From: JBCBRD01 sp039819785
Lineage (GTDB): Bacteria; Pseudomonadota; Alphaproteobacteria; Rhizobiales; Hyphomicrobiaceae
Direction: 5' to 3'
Assembly (NCBI GenBank): GCA_039819785.1
Contig: JBCBRH010000018.1
Location: 12,472 to 76,471, forward strand
DNA length: 64,000 nt
Shown: in pieces, positions 26,973 to 36,684 of the stretch
Layout of the letters: each line of letters starts with the position of its first letter
How positions within the stretch are numbered: the stretch's first letter is position 1
Translations under genes and position numbers: made by a program
The notes under the pieces: generated by a model
What the model was told of the DNA's origin: nothing
Seen by the model: only the letters and a program-made list of their open reading frames with translations
Databases searched by the model: none

Positions 26973-29300
26973 TTAACGCGGTGAAGCTTTGTCCGGCACG
27001 TGCTCGATTGCCCAGTATGTGGTTGGCTCAGCCTTGGCTGATCCCGTGTTGAGCATGAATGCGATCTTACCGTCTGCAGTTTTGACTTTATCGGACTGTG
27101 TTGTGCGCCCGGTGAGGTCGAGTCGGTGGAGCCACCAGCCTCCGGAGTGAACCGTTTTCAGCGTTGCTTCAAGTTTCCCTTTGCGGATCAAGGTTGGGCG
27201 ATGGCCGAAATCTGTGATGATTTTGGCATCGTCGTCGGCGAATTTCATGCCTGAGTTGCGAGCATCGGTGGCGTAAATCACGAGGAGTTTTGAGCTGTCC
27301 GTCAAAGACTGACCATCGATCGCGCTCACCGCGAAAACGCCTCTTGAAGTGGCGGCACGCAGGGTAACGGCGTTCAAATCGATTGCGGCATTTGGTCTAT
27401 CGAATGCAATTGCTTCGGTTTTGTCCGAAATGAAGACAGCCGTTTTCTCAGCTGTGTTGATTGAAAGCTGGCCCGTATCCGATTTGAAAATGCCGCGTTG
27501 GATATCCGTGTTGTTGCTACGTGGGGCTGGAAACAGCTTTTCGGACCTGAGCCTCTCGATCAAAGTATCAGCCGGGCTTTCCTGCTTCCAGAATGGTGGT
27601 GTTTCAAACCGCGCCCGGTCGACGGGTATGCGACGTGGCGTTTTTGCGGTGCTGTCTGGTCGCGCTGTTTCAGCGAGCATCTCGTTGGATAGTGCAAATC
27701 CTGCAATCAAGCCCACCTTGGTCAGGTCGTCCGGCCAGTGGCCCTGTCCATCGTCCAGAAGGTCGCCGGTGTTTTCGTGTGGCACCAAGAGCCTTATGGA
27801 TGAAGGCTTTGCGTCCTGTCTTCGGTAAATGAGGGCGGTCAGTGTTTCAGCCGCGCGTGCGATCGGATCGAGGCCGATCTCATAGGGCATGATGCGTTTT
27901 TTGTGAGATAGGTCAGTGTCCGTTGTCAGGTCGCTTGGGCCGGGACCGTGGCGGCAGATGCCATCCCAATCCTGCAGCCCTGCGATGGCTGGCACCAGAA
28001 CACCGGATTCATAGCGGTGTTGGTTCCAGAACAGGTGCTGATGTTCGGTGACGATGAACGGTTTGTTGTCCCAGCGGCTACCTATGAGACTGCGCAGATA
28101 GGCTGCGCTATCGGCGATTGAGCTCGTCTGGTTGATCGCGGTGCCCGGCGCAAAGGAAAGGACGATGTCGTGGTAGGCATTCATGGTCACCAGTGGTAGC
28201 TCACCGCGGGATAGGTGCGCAGCCGATATCGCCCAGTTGTTGTAAGCGCTGACCGGGCCTTTAAAGCCAAGACCGCGCAGATATTTCGTTGACCACTGAA
28301 GAGTTTGCTTTTCGGTTTCGTGAAAGAAGATCTGGAGATCGCGCATTCGGGGCCCGCGCTCGCGGCGGCTTGCAGGCAGCCGTATTGTCCCATCTGACAG
28401 CCTCTCGTTGTGACCGAGACGTCCCCAGGCTTCCCGAAGCGCCTGATCGGTCTTGTATCGTCTCTTTAAATAGGCATTGAAAGCTGGCTGGAGGATGTGT
28501 GCGTAGGCGCGACCGGTTCGATCCTGTTCGAGGATTGCTGTGAACTCGATGTTGTTTTCATTTGTTGCGACTACGATCGCGAGGGCAGGATCACGTGCGG
28601 TTTTCAGACCCGTATAGGGGTTTTTCCGGCCAAGCAGGGCCTTTGCCAACCGTTCCCAATGTCGCTTGGCCCGTTGTTCCACATGGATGCGCATCTTCAG
28701 ATTGTGCTGATCATCCCAGCGGTGAGGAACAACACCGCCGATGGCACCATTTTGCGATGTCAGGACATCGATCATCCAATAGATGCCATTTTTTTTCAGA
28801 GCCGCCATCAGATAATGGAACCGGTCGAGCTGAACAGGATCGAAGTCGAAATCGGCATCGGAACCGCTCATCAAGATCGCATCGACGAAATGAAAGCGGG
28901 CCAGGTTATAGCCGTGGCGTCGCATCTGGATTGCGTACCGGTCAGCGGTTTCGTGATCTGGGAAGCTACCGGACGCCGGGGACCAGGACAGCGACCCACA
29001 GTGAAACCGCAGCCGTTGTGGCGCATGCTTTGGACCGACAACCAGTTGACCCTTGTCATTTGATCGCACCGGGCCGAGGCTGCCTGCTGAAGGATCGTTA
29101 AAGAGGGTTGAGAAATCGAGTGGGCTGCCGGCTTGGATCGCGCGGGATGGCTCGTGGACCGCCTGCCAGTTCAAGGCTTCGTCGCTGGCGGGTGCGTAGC
29201 CTGGTGCGGCTGTTAAAAGGGTGATGAGGGCTAGGACAAAACCAATCCTGCTGGCTGACTCTTGCGCTGCCTTCTTCAGCTTTGTGCGGCGTGCTGCCAT
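26973..29300 (-). CDS. Exported glycoside hydrolase, TIM-barrel (GH5/GH42-like)
   Basis: A 775-residue exported protein with an N-terminal signal (IGFVLALITLLTAAPGYAPA). A (beta/alpha)8 barrel covers about residues 90-460: RRHGYNLARFHFVDAILM and NGIYWMIDVLT are typical early strands. The acid/base is probably the Glu of VVATNENNIEF, and the nucleophile the Glu of PFIVTEHQHLFW, the clan GH-A arrangement. The C-terminal ~250 residues are beta-rich and could bind carbohydrate. Its place in the EPS cluster, 9 bp after a glycosyltransferase gene, suggests it trims or releases the polymer rather than feeding on plant material. The exact GH family is not certain. Confidence 0.72.
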   Translation of the reverse strand: MAARRTKLKKAAQESASRIGFVLALITLLTAAPGYAPASDEALNWQAVHEPSRAIQAGSPLDFSTLFNDPSAGSLGPVRSNDKGQLVVGPKHAPQRLRFHCGSLSWSPASGSFPDHETADRYAIQMRRHGYNLARFHFVDAILMSGSDADFDFDPVQLDRFHYLMAALKKNGIYWMIDVLTSQNGAIGGVVPHRWDDQHNLKMRIHVEQRAKRHWERLAKALLGRKNPYTGLKTARDPALAIVVATNENNIEFTAILEQDRTGRAYAHILQPAFNAYLKRRYKTDQALREAWGRLGHNERLSDGTIRLPASRRERGPRMRDLQIFFHETEKQTLQWSTKYLRGLGFKGPVSAYNNWAISAAHLSRGELPLVTMNAYHDIVLSFAPGTAINQTSSIADSAAYLRSLIGSRWDNKPFIVTEHQHLFWNQHRYESGVLVPAIAGLQDWDGICRHGPGPSDLTTDTDLSHKKRIMPYEIGLDPIARAAETLTALIYRRQDAKPSSIRLLVPHENTGDLLDDGQGHWPDDLTKVGLIAGFALSNEMLAETARPDSTAKTPRRIPVDRARFETPPFWKQESPADTLIERLRSEKLFPAPRSNNTDIQRGIFKSDTGQLSINTAEKTAVFISDKTEAIAFDRPNAAIDLNAVTLRAATSRGVFAVSAIDGQSLTDSSKLLVIYATDARNSGMKFADDDAKIITDFGHRPTLIRKGKLEATLKTVHSGGWWLHRLDLTGRTTQSDKVKTADGKIAFMLNTGSAKAEPTTYWAIEHVPDKASPR

Positions 29301-29309
29301 GGCTTTGGC

Positions 29310-30332
29310 TCATCCCGTCGCTGATGACCTGGGTGGGTCGATCTCTTTGATCACCTGAGTGGCTATTGGCCCAGTTGGCGCGCGTCTCGAAGACAAAATC
29401 CCGCGCAGAAATCCATAAGTAAAAAAATGCCAGGCCGTGACCGAATACATCCCCATCTTGAGGGATTTGTATTTGAAGGCCATGAATGGCACCGGGCCAA
29501 GGGCCAGCAGTGCGACACATGCGATTGCCGTTGGCCAATCTGGTGCGAACACAATGGCTGCAATCGCCAGCAGCCAGACCCCGACGATGGCGGTCCATAG
29601 TTTGATTTCACGCAGATCGTTGAGGATCATGCCGAAACGTGGGGTGCCAAAATGGGCCCTGGTCAATTCACCAATGCCGAACAGATAGTGCGTCTGCACC
29701 CGCCGCCAAAGAAGAGCGTAGGGGTTTGAACGGTGCCCAAAATGGTTGGCGAAGGTGTCGGTGAGGCGGTGTAGCTTCCAACCTTTCTCACGCAAGCGGA
29801 CAGCAAGATCGTACTCTTCGTAGGAGTGCAGATTGCGATCTGACAGATAACCTGTTTCTTCAATGGCTGCCCGGCGAAACACACCTCCTGAATTCAACCG
29901 GTCGACGTCGCCCGGTTTCATGTCGCTTGGTTTGGCAACGACGCGGCGTTTGTATTCGAGTTGGTCCAGGCTTTGCTCGTCGATCTGGCCAGAAACGCCC
30001 GCGTAGTCTGGGTGAGCCTTCAGGAAGTTTACCGATGTCGGGGCGAAGTCAGGTGACATTTCCATATCGCCATCGGTGATGGCTATGAAAGGTTGCGTGG
30101 CGTAGCGGTAACCAAGTTCCGGGCCGATCCCGCAGCAGCGTTCACTCCAGTCCGCCAATTGAACGATGCGTATTGGGAATTTCTGAGCGATTTCGATGGT
30201 GCCATCGGTCGACCCGCTGTCAGCCAAGATGACTTCTCCACCCAGGGGAGCTGCAGCTGCAAGGGCGCTTTCGATCGCTTTTTGAATGCGGTCGGCTTCG
30301 TTTAGTGCCTTGATGATGATACTGATCGACAT
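29310..30332 (-). CDS. Glycosyltransferase family 2 protein
   Basis: A 340-residue inverting GT-A glycosyltransferase. It begins SISIIIKALNEADRIQKAIE and has VILADSGSTDGTIEIA, then the metal-binding ITDGDMEMSPDF. A C-terminal membrane segment pair (ALLALGPVPFMAFKYKSLKM region, and LWTAIVGVWLLAIAAIVFAP) anchors it to the inner membrane. It should add one residue of the EPS repeat. It is the first gene of a minus-strand pair with the glycoside hydrolase. Confidence 0.88.
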   Translation of the reverse strand: MSISIIIKALNEADRIQKAIESALAAAAPLGGEVILADSGSTDGTIEIAQKFPIRIVQLADWSERCCGIGPELGYRYATQPFIAITDGDMEMSPDFAPTSVNFLKAHPDYAGVSGQIDEQSLDQLEYKRRVVAKPSDMKPGDVDRLNSGGVFRRAAIEETGYLSDRNLHSYEEYDLAVRLREKGWKLHRLTDTFANHFGHRSNPYALLWRRVQTHYLFGIGELTRAHFGTPRFGMILNDLREIKLWTAIVGVWLLAIAAIVFAPDWPTAIACVALLALGPVPFMAFKYKSLKMGMYSVTAWHFFTYGFLRGILSSRRAPTGPIATQVIKEIDPPRSSATG

Positions 30333-30705
30333 TGTCAGATACGCAAACCTTGCATTGGGTGATGCAAAACGTCATTGAACCATTGCATCCATCTTCAGCA
30401 GGCCTGATGGCCCGTTTTGAGCCGACACAAGCCTGAGCGGTCGATCGATGGTCTGGTCCTTGAGCCCGTCTGTTATGGCAGGTGCCTGTGGGGAGGGCTT
30501 GTGTCAATTCCGCGCGTGGTTCTTCGTTATCGTGGGCGTTGCACCCACCTCGGCCGACCATCCATCGACGCGGCGTTAAGGCAAACCCGATTGTGGTCGT
30601 GACTTCGGTGGTGAAGGTTTCGCAACTCTGACTGGCAAGGTCATCCCGTTAAAAAACGGCGTATAAATTTTTTGGCGTCGCTCAACGAACAAAGAAGAAA
30701 CCCCA
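30333..30705. other. Divergent intergenic region
   Basis: About 370 bp between the glycosyltransferase (minus) and the aldehyde dehydrogenase (plus). No gene is seen. A TATAAA box near 30662-30667 sits about 40 bp before the dehydrogenase start, next to a short palindrome (CCGTT/AACGG, 30646-30659). Confidence 0.4.
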
Positions 30706-32262
30706 TTGGAAACGCAAGACCCCAAGGATCGGGATATCGGACCAACGCCTCCTGATACTTGTCGAGACGTCGATCCGACTGGGTTTGCTGCGGATCGCTA
30801 TTACATCGATGGACAATGGGTTCGCCCAGGCTCCGATGCTGACCATCGTGCGCTGATTAACCCGGCTACAGAAACCGCGATTGTTTCCATTCCATTGGCT
30901 GGGGCAGATGACGTGGACCGTGCCGTGGGCGCTGCGCGGCGTGCTTTTGATGCGGGTGGCTGGCGCGATGCGCCCGTTGAAAAACGGAGTCACGTTTTGC
31001 AGCTTGTGGCGGAGGGCCTGGCCAAGCGTCAGGAAGAGCTGGCTCAATCGATCTCGCTTGAGGTCGGCTCGCCGATTGACTTCGCCCGGGAGCATCAGGT
31101 TGGGCGGGCGCTGCAGCATGTGAGTGCCACCATTGATGCTTTGCACGGCATGGCGGTTGAGATGCCGTTCGATGGTGGACGGGCTGGCGGTTCTCCGACG
31201 CGCGATTTTCTCCGATATGAACCCCGTGGTGTAGCTGCGCTGATTACGCCATGGAATTGGCCGCTGAATCAGATGGTGCTGAAGCTTATTGGGGGCTTGG
31301 CTGCCGGGTGCTCAATCGTATTGAAACCGTCGGAGCTGGCCCCGCTCACTGGGCTCGTTTTCGCCGATATCGTTGGAACAGCTTTGGCGGATGGGGAGGT
31401 CCCAGACGGCGTTTTCAACCTGATCAATGGCGATGGTCCTGGCGCGGGTGCGGCCCTTTGCAGTCATGCGGGCGTAGATTTGATTTCGTTCACCGGTTCA
31501 ACCGCGACCGGGCGTACGATTGCGCGGTTGGCGGCGGAAAACGTGACGCCTGTGCAGCTCGAATTGGGTGGAAAGTCCGCCAACATTTTGTTTGCCGACT
31601 GCGATGTCGACTTAGCTGTCCGGCAAGGCGTCGCGCACTGTTTTCGCAATTCCGGACAGGCCTGTAATGCGGCATCCCGGATGCTGGTGCATACCGCCAT
31701 TTATGATGATGTGGTCGAGATCGCGGGCCGGATTGCCAACGAGACGCGTGTGGCATCACCGCGCGAAAACGGGCGGCATCTCGGGCCGCTCATTTCAGTC
31801 CAGCAGTTCGATCGTGTGCAGCGCTACATTCAACTTGGCATCGACCAGGGTGCGCGGCTGATCGCTGGCGGACCCGGCCGGCCAACGGGTCTGTCGACTG
31901 GCTATTACGTGCGCCCGACGGTGTTTGCCGACGTAACGCCGGAGATGGCTATTTTCCAAGATGAGATCTTTGGTCCGGTGTTGAGCCTGAGCCGCTTCAA
32001 CGATGAGGACGAGGCGATCATGCTTGCCAACGCCAGTGCTTATGGACTGGCCGGTTACATTCAAACTCAAGACAATGCGATGGCTTTGCGCGTTGCGCGG
32101 CGGTTGGATGTTGGGATGGTGCAAATCAACGGGACAAGTCGTGCACCTGGCACACCGTTTGGCGGGCGGAAAGCTTCTGGCTATGGACGGGAAGCTGGAC
32201 TTGCGGGCATTCGTGCGTTCCAGGATCTGAAGTCCCTGAGTGGAATACGGCTGGTCGATTGA
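30706..32262 (+). CDS. NAD(P)-dependent aldehyde dehydrogenase
   Basis: A 518-residue member of the aldehyde dehydrogenase superfamily, oxidising an aldehyde to its acid with NAD(P). Visible motifs: the cofactor and Asn region ITPWNWPLNQMVLKLIGG with IVLKPSELAP; SFTGSTATGR; the general base Glu286 in VQLELGGKSANIL; and the catalytic Cys320 in NSGQACNAASRML. The C-terminal GGRKASGYGREAGLAGIRAF is typical. The first ~25 residues are an extra polar leader and the start is TTG, so the start is moderately certain. The substrate is not readable. The gene stands alone, convergent with the metal transporter. Confidence 0.9.
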   Translation: METQDPKDRDIGPTPPDTCRDVDPTGFAADRYYIDGQWVRPGSDADHRALINPATETAIVSIPLAGADDVDRAVGAARRAFDAGGWRDAPVEKRSHVLQLVAEGLAKRQEELAQSISLEVGSPIDFAREHQVGRALQHVSATIDALHGMAVEMPFDGGRAGGSPTRDFLRYEPRGVAALITPWNWPLNQMVLKLIGGLAAGCSIVLKPSELAPLTGLVFADIVGTALADGEVPDGVFNLINGDGPGAGAALCSHAGVDLISFTGSTATGRTIARLAAENVTPVQLELGGKSANILFADCDVDLAVRQGVAHCFRNSGQACNAASRMLVHTAIYDDVVEIAGRIANETRVASPRENGRHLGPLISVQQFDRVQRYIQLGIDQGARLIAGGPGRPTGLSTGYYVRPTVFADVTPEMAIFQDEIFGPVLSLSRFNDEDEAIMLANASAYGLAGYIQTQDNAMALRVARRLDVGMVQINGTSRAPGTPFGGRKASGYGREAGLAGIRAFQDLKSLSGIRLVD

Positions 32263-32337
32263 CATCAGCCCGGCTCGCTGACGGCGTGCCCCGCCTTCCT
32301 GCCGGTTCCGGTATCGAATGGACAACCTCCTGAAAGT

Positions 32338-33270
32338 TCACATCGAGTTGTTTTTGATCTGTCCCGATCGGCTCCGCTGAGGACCGAAGATGCAGGCACC
32401 TGCAAGGATCAGTCCGGAAACAGTCGCGATCATACCGGCGGCGCTGACCGACTGATCGATGCCAAACCAGCCTGGGCCGTAGCCGGCGATGATATAGCCG
32501 AGGATTGCCGAAGAAATCGCGAAGACCATGCTCCAGGCGATCTGGACTTCGAGGCGGTTTGTCATCAGCCGGGCGGCAGCTGGCGGGCATATGAACATCG
32601 CTATTACGATGATTGACCCGACGGCATCGAATGCTGCGACGGCTGCAATGGCCGCCGTGACGACGAGGGCAAAGCTGATTGAGCCGGTGTGGATCCCGAC
32701 GGATGCTGCAAAACTCTCATCGAATGTCGACAGCTTCAATGGGCGCCAAAAGAGTGTGATGAACGCAATGACCAGCGCTGTGACCACGGCCATGCGCGGC
32801 AGTTCGGGCGGTAGCGCACTCAAAGCAGCTGGATCAAAAAGTGACCACCAATCTTCAGCTGCCAGCCAGATCAAGCTTTCCAGATTGCCGTACAGCGCGT
32901 GTTGAACGTCGAGGTGCACGTTGCTGGTATCGGATTGTTCGAGCAACAGAACGCCGCCTGCGAACATGGCGGTGAAGGTGACGCCCATGGCAGCGCCTGG
33001 CTCGATGCGACCCAGACGCTTGATTGCCTCGATGAGGGTAACCGCGACGATGGCCGCTCCGGCAGCGCCAAGGATCATGGGCCAGGTTGAGACTGTGCCG
33101 GTCAGCAGAAAAGCAACCACGATACCGGGCAGAACGACATGGCTGATGGCGTCACCGATCAGGGCTTGTTTTCTGAGGATCAAAAAGTTGCCTGGCAGGG
33201 CGCAGGCGATAGATGCGAGCACACCGATGATGATCGGCGTCAGGCTGATTTGAACAAATTCACTGCCCAT
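32338..33270 (-). CDS. Manganese-type ABC transporter permease (SitD/MntB-like)
   Basis: A 310-residue inner-membrane permease of the ABC-3 metal transporter family with about 8-9 helices (IIIGVLASIACALPGNFLIL; PMILGAAGAAIVAVTLIEAI; AVGSIIVIAMFICPPAAARL). The family's early LRKQALIGDAISHVVLPGIV signature is present. Its ATG overlaps the stop of the other permease by one base (TGATG). It is the last gene of the operon binding protein-ATPase-permease-permease, the SitABCD order. Divergent mntR and its box-like sites point to Mn2+ as substrate. Confidence 0.87.
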   Translation of the reverse strand: MGSEFVQISLTPIIIGVLASIACALPGNFLILRKQALIGDAISHVVLPGIVVAFLLTGTVSTWPMILGAAGAAIVAVTLIEAIKRLGRIEPGAAMGVTFTAMFAGGVLLLEQSDTSNVHLDVQHALYGNLESLIWLAAEDWWSLFDPAALSALPPELPRMAVVTALVIAFITLFWRPLKLSTFDESFAASVGIHTGSISFALVVTAAIAAVAAFDAVGSIIVIAMFICPPAAARLMTNRLEVQIAWSMVFAISSAILGYIIAGYGPGWFGIDQSVSAAGMIATVSGLILAGACIFGPQRSRSGQIKNNSM

Positions 33271-34481
33271 CAGGTCACCTCCAGGGGAGGGCCGATCTGG
33301 CGATCGATCTCAGCGATTTCATCGGGCGTCATCAGGGACTCGATCGGTGTCAGGCCGTCATAGCGGCTTGATAATGCCACGTCGGCATCGCGTCGGCGGA
33401 CAATATCCCAGCGGCGTTCGTCGCGCAGTGCTTTGGCTCCCAGGGCATGTCCCAGTTCCGTTGCGACGCCGTCGGGTCGAATGAGGTTTTCTCGACGTAG
33501 TACGCTGAGCGTCAACTGGTCGAAAATCGGTTCGTCATGGGCAAGTGCCAACAGACCCTGGCGGCGATGGACCTGGAGCTGAAACCGGCGATGCCGGTAG
33601 AGCGATGCGAGTACACCTCGGCTTGGCGCAAACAGCAGTGAGACAACGAACAAGGCGAAGCTGACGAGTACGATGACCGGACCTGTTGGCATGTCGGGTT
33701 GGGCGGCCGAGATGGCTGATCCGACATAACCGGCTATGCCGCCAAGCGCACCGGCCGTCCAGAGCACGTGGTCTGTGCGCTCGGACCAGAAACGCGCGGT
33801 CACGGCTGGGATAATCAATAATGCGACGATGAGGATGAGACCGACAATCTTCAAGCCGATGACTGTGACGGCCATGACGATGGCCATCATCGCCAGATCA
33901 ATGTAGCGCACGTTGATGCCCGTTGAAGCCGCATATTCCGGATCGAACGCCACCAGCGTCAATGGGCGTCGCAGTGCGACCACGGCGCTGAGCGTGAGCA
34001 CGCCGCCGATCGCGATTAACACGGCGTCTTCAAACAGCATGCCGGCTGTTGAGCCGAGGAGGACTGTTTCGAGACCGGCCTGTCGGCCTGCCGGTAGATT
34101 CTGGATGATCGTGAGCAAGACGATACCGAAGCCGAAGAATACGGATAGCACCGCGCCGATTGCGGTATCCTCCGACAGCCGCGTCTGGCGGGTCATCCAT
34201 TCGACCAGCAAGAGACCGAGGGCTGCTGTTACGGCCGAGCCGGCCAAAAGTCCGAATAGGTTCCGCCCATCACCACCAAGGGCAACCATGGCCATGAATG
34301 CCAGGCCGATGCCCGGAAGTGTCGCGTGTGCAATGGCGTCACTGACCAGGGCGCGTTTTCTGAGGAACAAAAACGTACCGCCACTGCCTGCGGTGATACC
34401 AAGAAGCGTTCCGCCGATTGCAACGAGGCTGGCGTTGTAACCCGACTGCAAGAAGAGCGCGTCTATGAAGGGGTTTGCCAT
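33270..34481 (-). CDS. Manganese-type ABC transporter permease with C-terminal winged-helix-like extension
   Basis: A 403-residue ABC-3 family permease. It has the signature LRKRALVSDAIAHATLPGIG and about 8 helices over the first ~290 residues, then a cytoplasmic extension of ~110 residues. The extension (DEPIFDQLTLSVLRRENLIR, then GVATELGHALGAKALRDERR) reads like a DtxR-type winged helix fragment, as seen in some SitC/MntC-type permeases. It may sense metal or simply be structural. It ends in a one-base overlap with the second permease. A 160-bp gap separates it from the ATPase gene upstream. Confidence 0.87.
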   Translation of the reverse strand: MANPFIDALFLQSGYNASLVAIGGTLLGITAGSGGTFLFLRKRALVSDAIAHATLPGIGLAFMAMVALGGDGRNLFGLLAGSAVTAALGLLLVEWMTRQTRLSEDTAIGAVLSVFFGFGIVLLTIIQNLPAGRQAGLETVLLGSTAGMLFEDAVLIAIGGVLTLSAVVALRRPLTLVAFDPEYAASTGINVRYIDLAMMAIVMAVTVIGLKIVGLILIVALLIIPAVTARFWSERTDHVLWTAGALGGIAGYVGSAISAAQPDMPTGPVIVLVSFALFVVSLLFAPSRGVLASLYRHRRFQLQVHRRQGLLALAHDEPIFDQLTLSVLRRENLIRPDGVATELGHALGAKALRDERRWDIVRRRDADVALSSRYDGLTPIESLMTPDEIAEIDRQIGPPLEVT

Positions 34482-34641
34482 GGCTGGTAGGTGCCCGTTG
34501 CGACGCGGGTGATCCTTCTTGGTCGTTTTGGTTGCCAGTCTTATTCAAGCTTTCGGATTTACGAAAGCCAGACAGATTTGCGGCTCCGTCGCATTAAGCA
34601 AGGGCCTGCTGGGCGAAGGCCTCTTGCGCGCGGCATCGAAC

Positions 34642-35454
34642 TCAGATGTTCAGCTGATCCAACTGCGCCGTTGCCAGGCGTCCGCCGTATGTCGCTTGCA
34701 AGTTGTCAGATGTGAACGTTTCACCAACCGGTCCATCGGCGATCTTGCGCACATTGATGAGCAAAACGTTGTCGAAATAGTCGGCGACGGTTGTCAGGTC
34801 GTGGTGGACGCAGATCACGGTCTTGTCTTCAGCCTGCAGGTCCTTGAGAACGTCGATGATCGCTTTCTCCGTTGCGGCATCGACGCCTGCGAAAGGTTCG
34901 TCCAGCAAATAGAGTTCGGCGTTCTGTGCAAGTGCGCGGGCTAAGAAAACACGTTGCTGCTGGCCACCGGAAAGCTGGCCTATCTGACGGTCTGCAAAGT
35001 CCGCCATGCCGACGCGGTCCAGGCATTCGATAGCGCGGTGGCGTTGTCGCGTCGACATTCGGCCCAGAAGGCCCAGCTCGCGGTACATTCCCATCGTGAC
35101 GACATCAATGACGCGCGTGGGGAAATCCCAGTCGATACTGGCACGCTGGGGCACGTAAGCGATCTGATCCCGCACATCATTCAGCGGTGCGCCGAAAAAC
35201 CGGACTGACCCTGACAGTTTCGGCACCACGCCAAGGATGGCTTTGAGGAATGTCGATTTGCCAGCGCCGTTCGGACCGATGATGGCCGTCATGCTGCCTT
35301 GTGCGATGGTTGTATCAATCGAAAAGATCGCAGGCTTTTGACCGTAGGACACGGTCAGGCCCTGCACCGCGAGCGGGGCTTTTTCGACAGCCGTGGCCGA
35401 TGGAATCGGCAGGCCATCCCGCGTTGCAATTTTCAGCTGTGCTGCAGTCATCAT
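34642..35454 (-). CDS. Manganese-type ABC transporter ATP-binding protein
   Basis: A 270-residue ABC ATPase that powers the two permeases encoded downstream. Walker A is GPNGAGKST, the Q-loop YVPQRASIDWDFP, the signature LSGGQQQR, Walker B ELYLLDEPFAG, and the switch His in ICVHHDLTT. The match to metal-importer (SitB/ZnuC-like) ATPases is clear from YVPQR and the WDFP stretch. An ATG at 35451 is an equally good start. It is second in the operon after the binding-protein gene. Confidence 0.9.
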   Translation of the reverse strand: MMTAAQLKIATRDGLPIPSATAVEKAPLAVQGLTVSYGQKPAIFSIDTTIAQGSMTAIIGPNGAGKSTFLKAILGVVPKLSGSVRFFGAPLNDVRDQIAYVPQRASIDWDFPTRVIDVVTMGMYRELGLLGRMSTRQRHRAIECLDRVGMADFADRQIGQLSGGQQQRVFLARALAQNAELYLLDEPFAGVDAATEKAIIDVLKDLQAEDKTVICVHHDLTTVADYFDNVLLINVRKIADGPVGETFTSDNLQATYGGRLATAQLDQLNI

Positions 35455-35530
35455 TCCGGTGTCCTTTGGCGGTAAGTCGCCGCGAAGCAGTTGAGGCGTC
35501 TAAGTCGGGGGCTGTTGACTTGGCGATCCG

Positions 35531-36607
35531 TCAGCTTCCCATTGTCAGTCTGCCCTCAAGGCCGCGCTCAGGGGCTTCACCGCCGAGCGCGCGCGTGATT
35601 GTCGTTGCATTGTGGTCGATCATGCCGATGTACGTGCCTTCATAGCTGCCGGGCTGACCCATCGCGTCGGAAAACAGCTCACCACCGATGTTGACGGTGT
35701 GGCCACGTGAGGCAGCGCCTTCGATAAGCGCTTTGATGTTGCGGTTGGAGACTGACGTCTCGACAAACACGGCGCCGATCTTCCGGGTGACGAGCATATC
35801 GACCAGCTCGCGGATGCGTTGCAGGCCTGCTTCGCTTTCGGTTGAAATTCCCTGGATGCCGATGACTTCGAAATCGTACGCCTTACCGAAGTATGCGAAT
35901 GCGTCATGGGCTGTCAGAAGGACGCGATTTTCCTTTGGAACCGTTGCCAAAGCGGATGCTATTTTGTCCGCCATGGTTTCCATCTCCTGGAGGTGTGCTG
36001 CGGCATTCGCGCGAAAGTCATCCGCGTGATCGGGTGCGGTTTCGATCAGTGCCTCACGAACCGTTTCGACGACCGTCGACCAAAGTGCTGGGTCCATCCA
36101 CACGTGCGGATCTTGCTTGTCTGCGTACGTGTCGTGGCTCAGCAGCTCCGTCTTTGGGAGAGCTTCAGCAACGGCGATCACGCTGCGATGTTTTCCGAGG
36201 TCTGTGATGAAGTCCTGCATCTGCGCTTCCAGATACAGTCCATGCCACAACACGAGATCGGCACGGGCCATGGCGCGGATGTCTGATCGGGTCTGGCGAT
36301 AGCTGTGCGGGTCGATGCCTGAGCCCATCAAGGCTTTGACCGTGACATGCTCACCGCCAACCAGTTTGACAGCGTCGGCGATCATTCCGGTTGTCGCGAC
36401 GACATTCACTTTCCCAGAGGCCGCTGTGTCGTCAGCTCTTGCAGATGGCGTCAGCCAAGCGATCGCAGCGATGGCCATGAAGGTGGCCATGAACATGGCC
36501 AAAAGGCTTTGAATATTGGACCGGGTATCTTCAGTGGCTGAGGCACGGACTGCTGGCAGGTTAGAACGTGTTATCACTGGTCGCCTACTGTCTGACTGAT
36601 ATCTCAT
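35531..36607 (-). CDS. Manganese-type ABC transporter substrate-binding protein (SitA/TroA-like)
   Basis: A 358-residue periplasmic receptor of cluster A-I metal importers. A signal segment (SLLAMFMATFMAIAAIAWL) ends near ARAD. Metal ligands are visible: His in GSGIDPHSYRQT, His in KQDPHVWMDPALW, Glu in IQGISTESEAG or VFVETSVSN, and Asp in GMIDHNATT. I choose the ATG at 36607, not 36652, because a sequence resembling the E. coli MntR box lies at 36614-36635, between the two. It heads the binding protein-ATPase-permease-permease operon and is divergent from mntR. Mn2+ is the likely cargo; Fe2+ or Zn2+ cannot be excluded. Confidence 0.88.
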   Translation of the reverse strand: MRYQSDSRRPVITRSNLPAVRASATEDTRSNIQSLLAMFMATFMAIAAIAWLTPSARADDTAASGKVNVVATTGMIADAVKLVGGEHVTVKALMGSGIDPHSYRQTRSDIRAMARADLVLWHGLYLEAQMQDFITDLGKHRSVIAVAEALPKTELLSHDTYADKQDPHVWMDPALWSTVVETVREALIETAPDHADDFRANAAAHLQEMETMADKIASALATVPKENRVLLTAHDAFAYFGKAYDFEVIGIQGISTESEAGLQRIRELVDMLVTRKIGAVFVETSVSNRNIKALIEGAASRGHTVNIGGELFSDAMGQPGSYEGTYIGMIDHNATTITRALGGEAPERGLEGRLTMGS

Positions 36608-36613
36608 GCGCTG

Positions 36614-36635
36614 AAATATAGCATTGGCTATGAAC
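36614..36635. promoter_or_regulatory. Candidate MntR box of the manganese importer operon
   Basis: AAATATAGC-ATTG-GCTATGAAC matches the known E. coli MntR half-sites AAACATAGC and GCTATGTTT at 16 of 22 positions, with the same 4-bp spacer. It lies just before the chosen start of the binding-protein gene, so binding would block expression. Confidence 0.6.
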
Positions 36636-36684
36636 GATTCCAAGTGGCGCATCTGTCGCTGGCGGTTTCAGAAATGAGTTGGAT

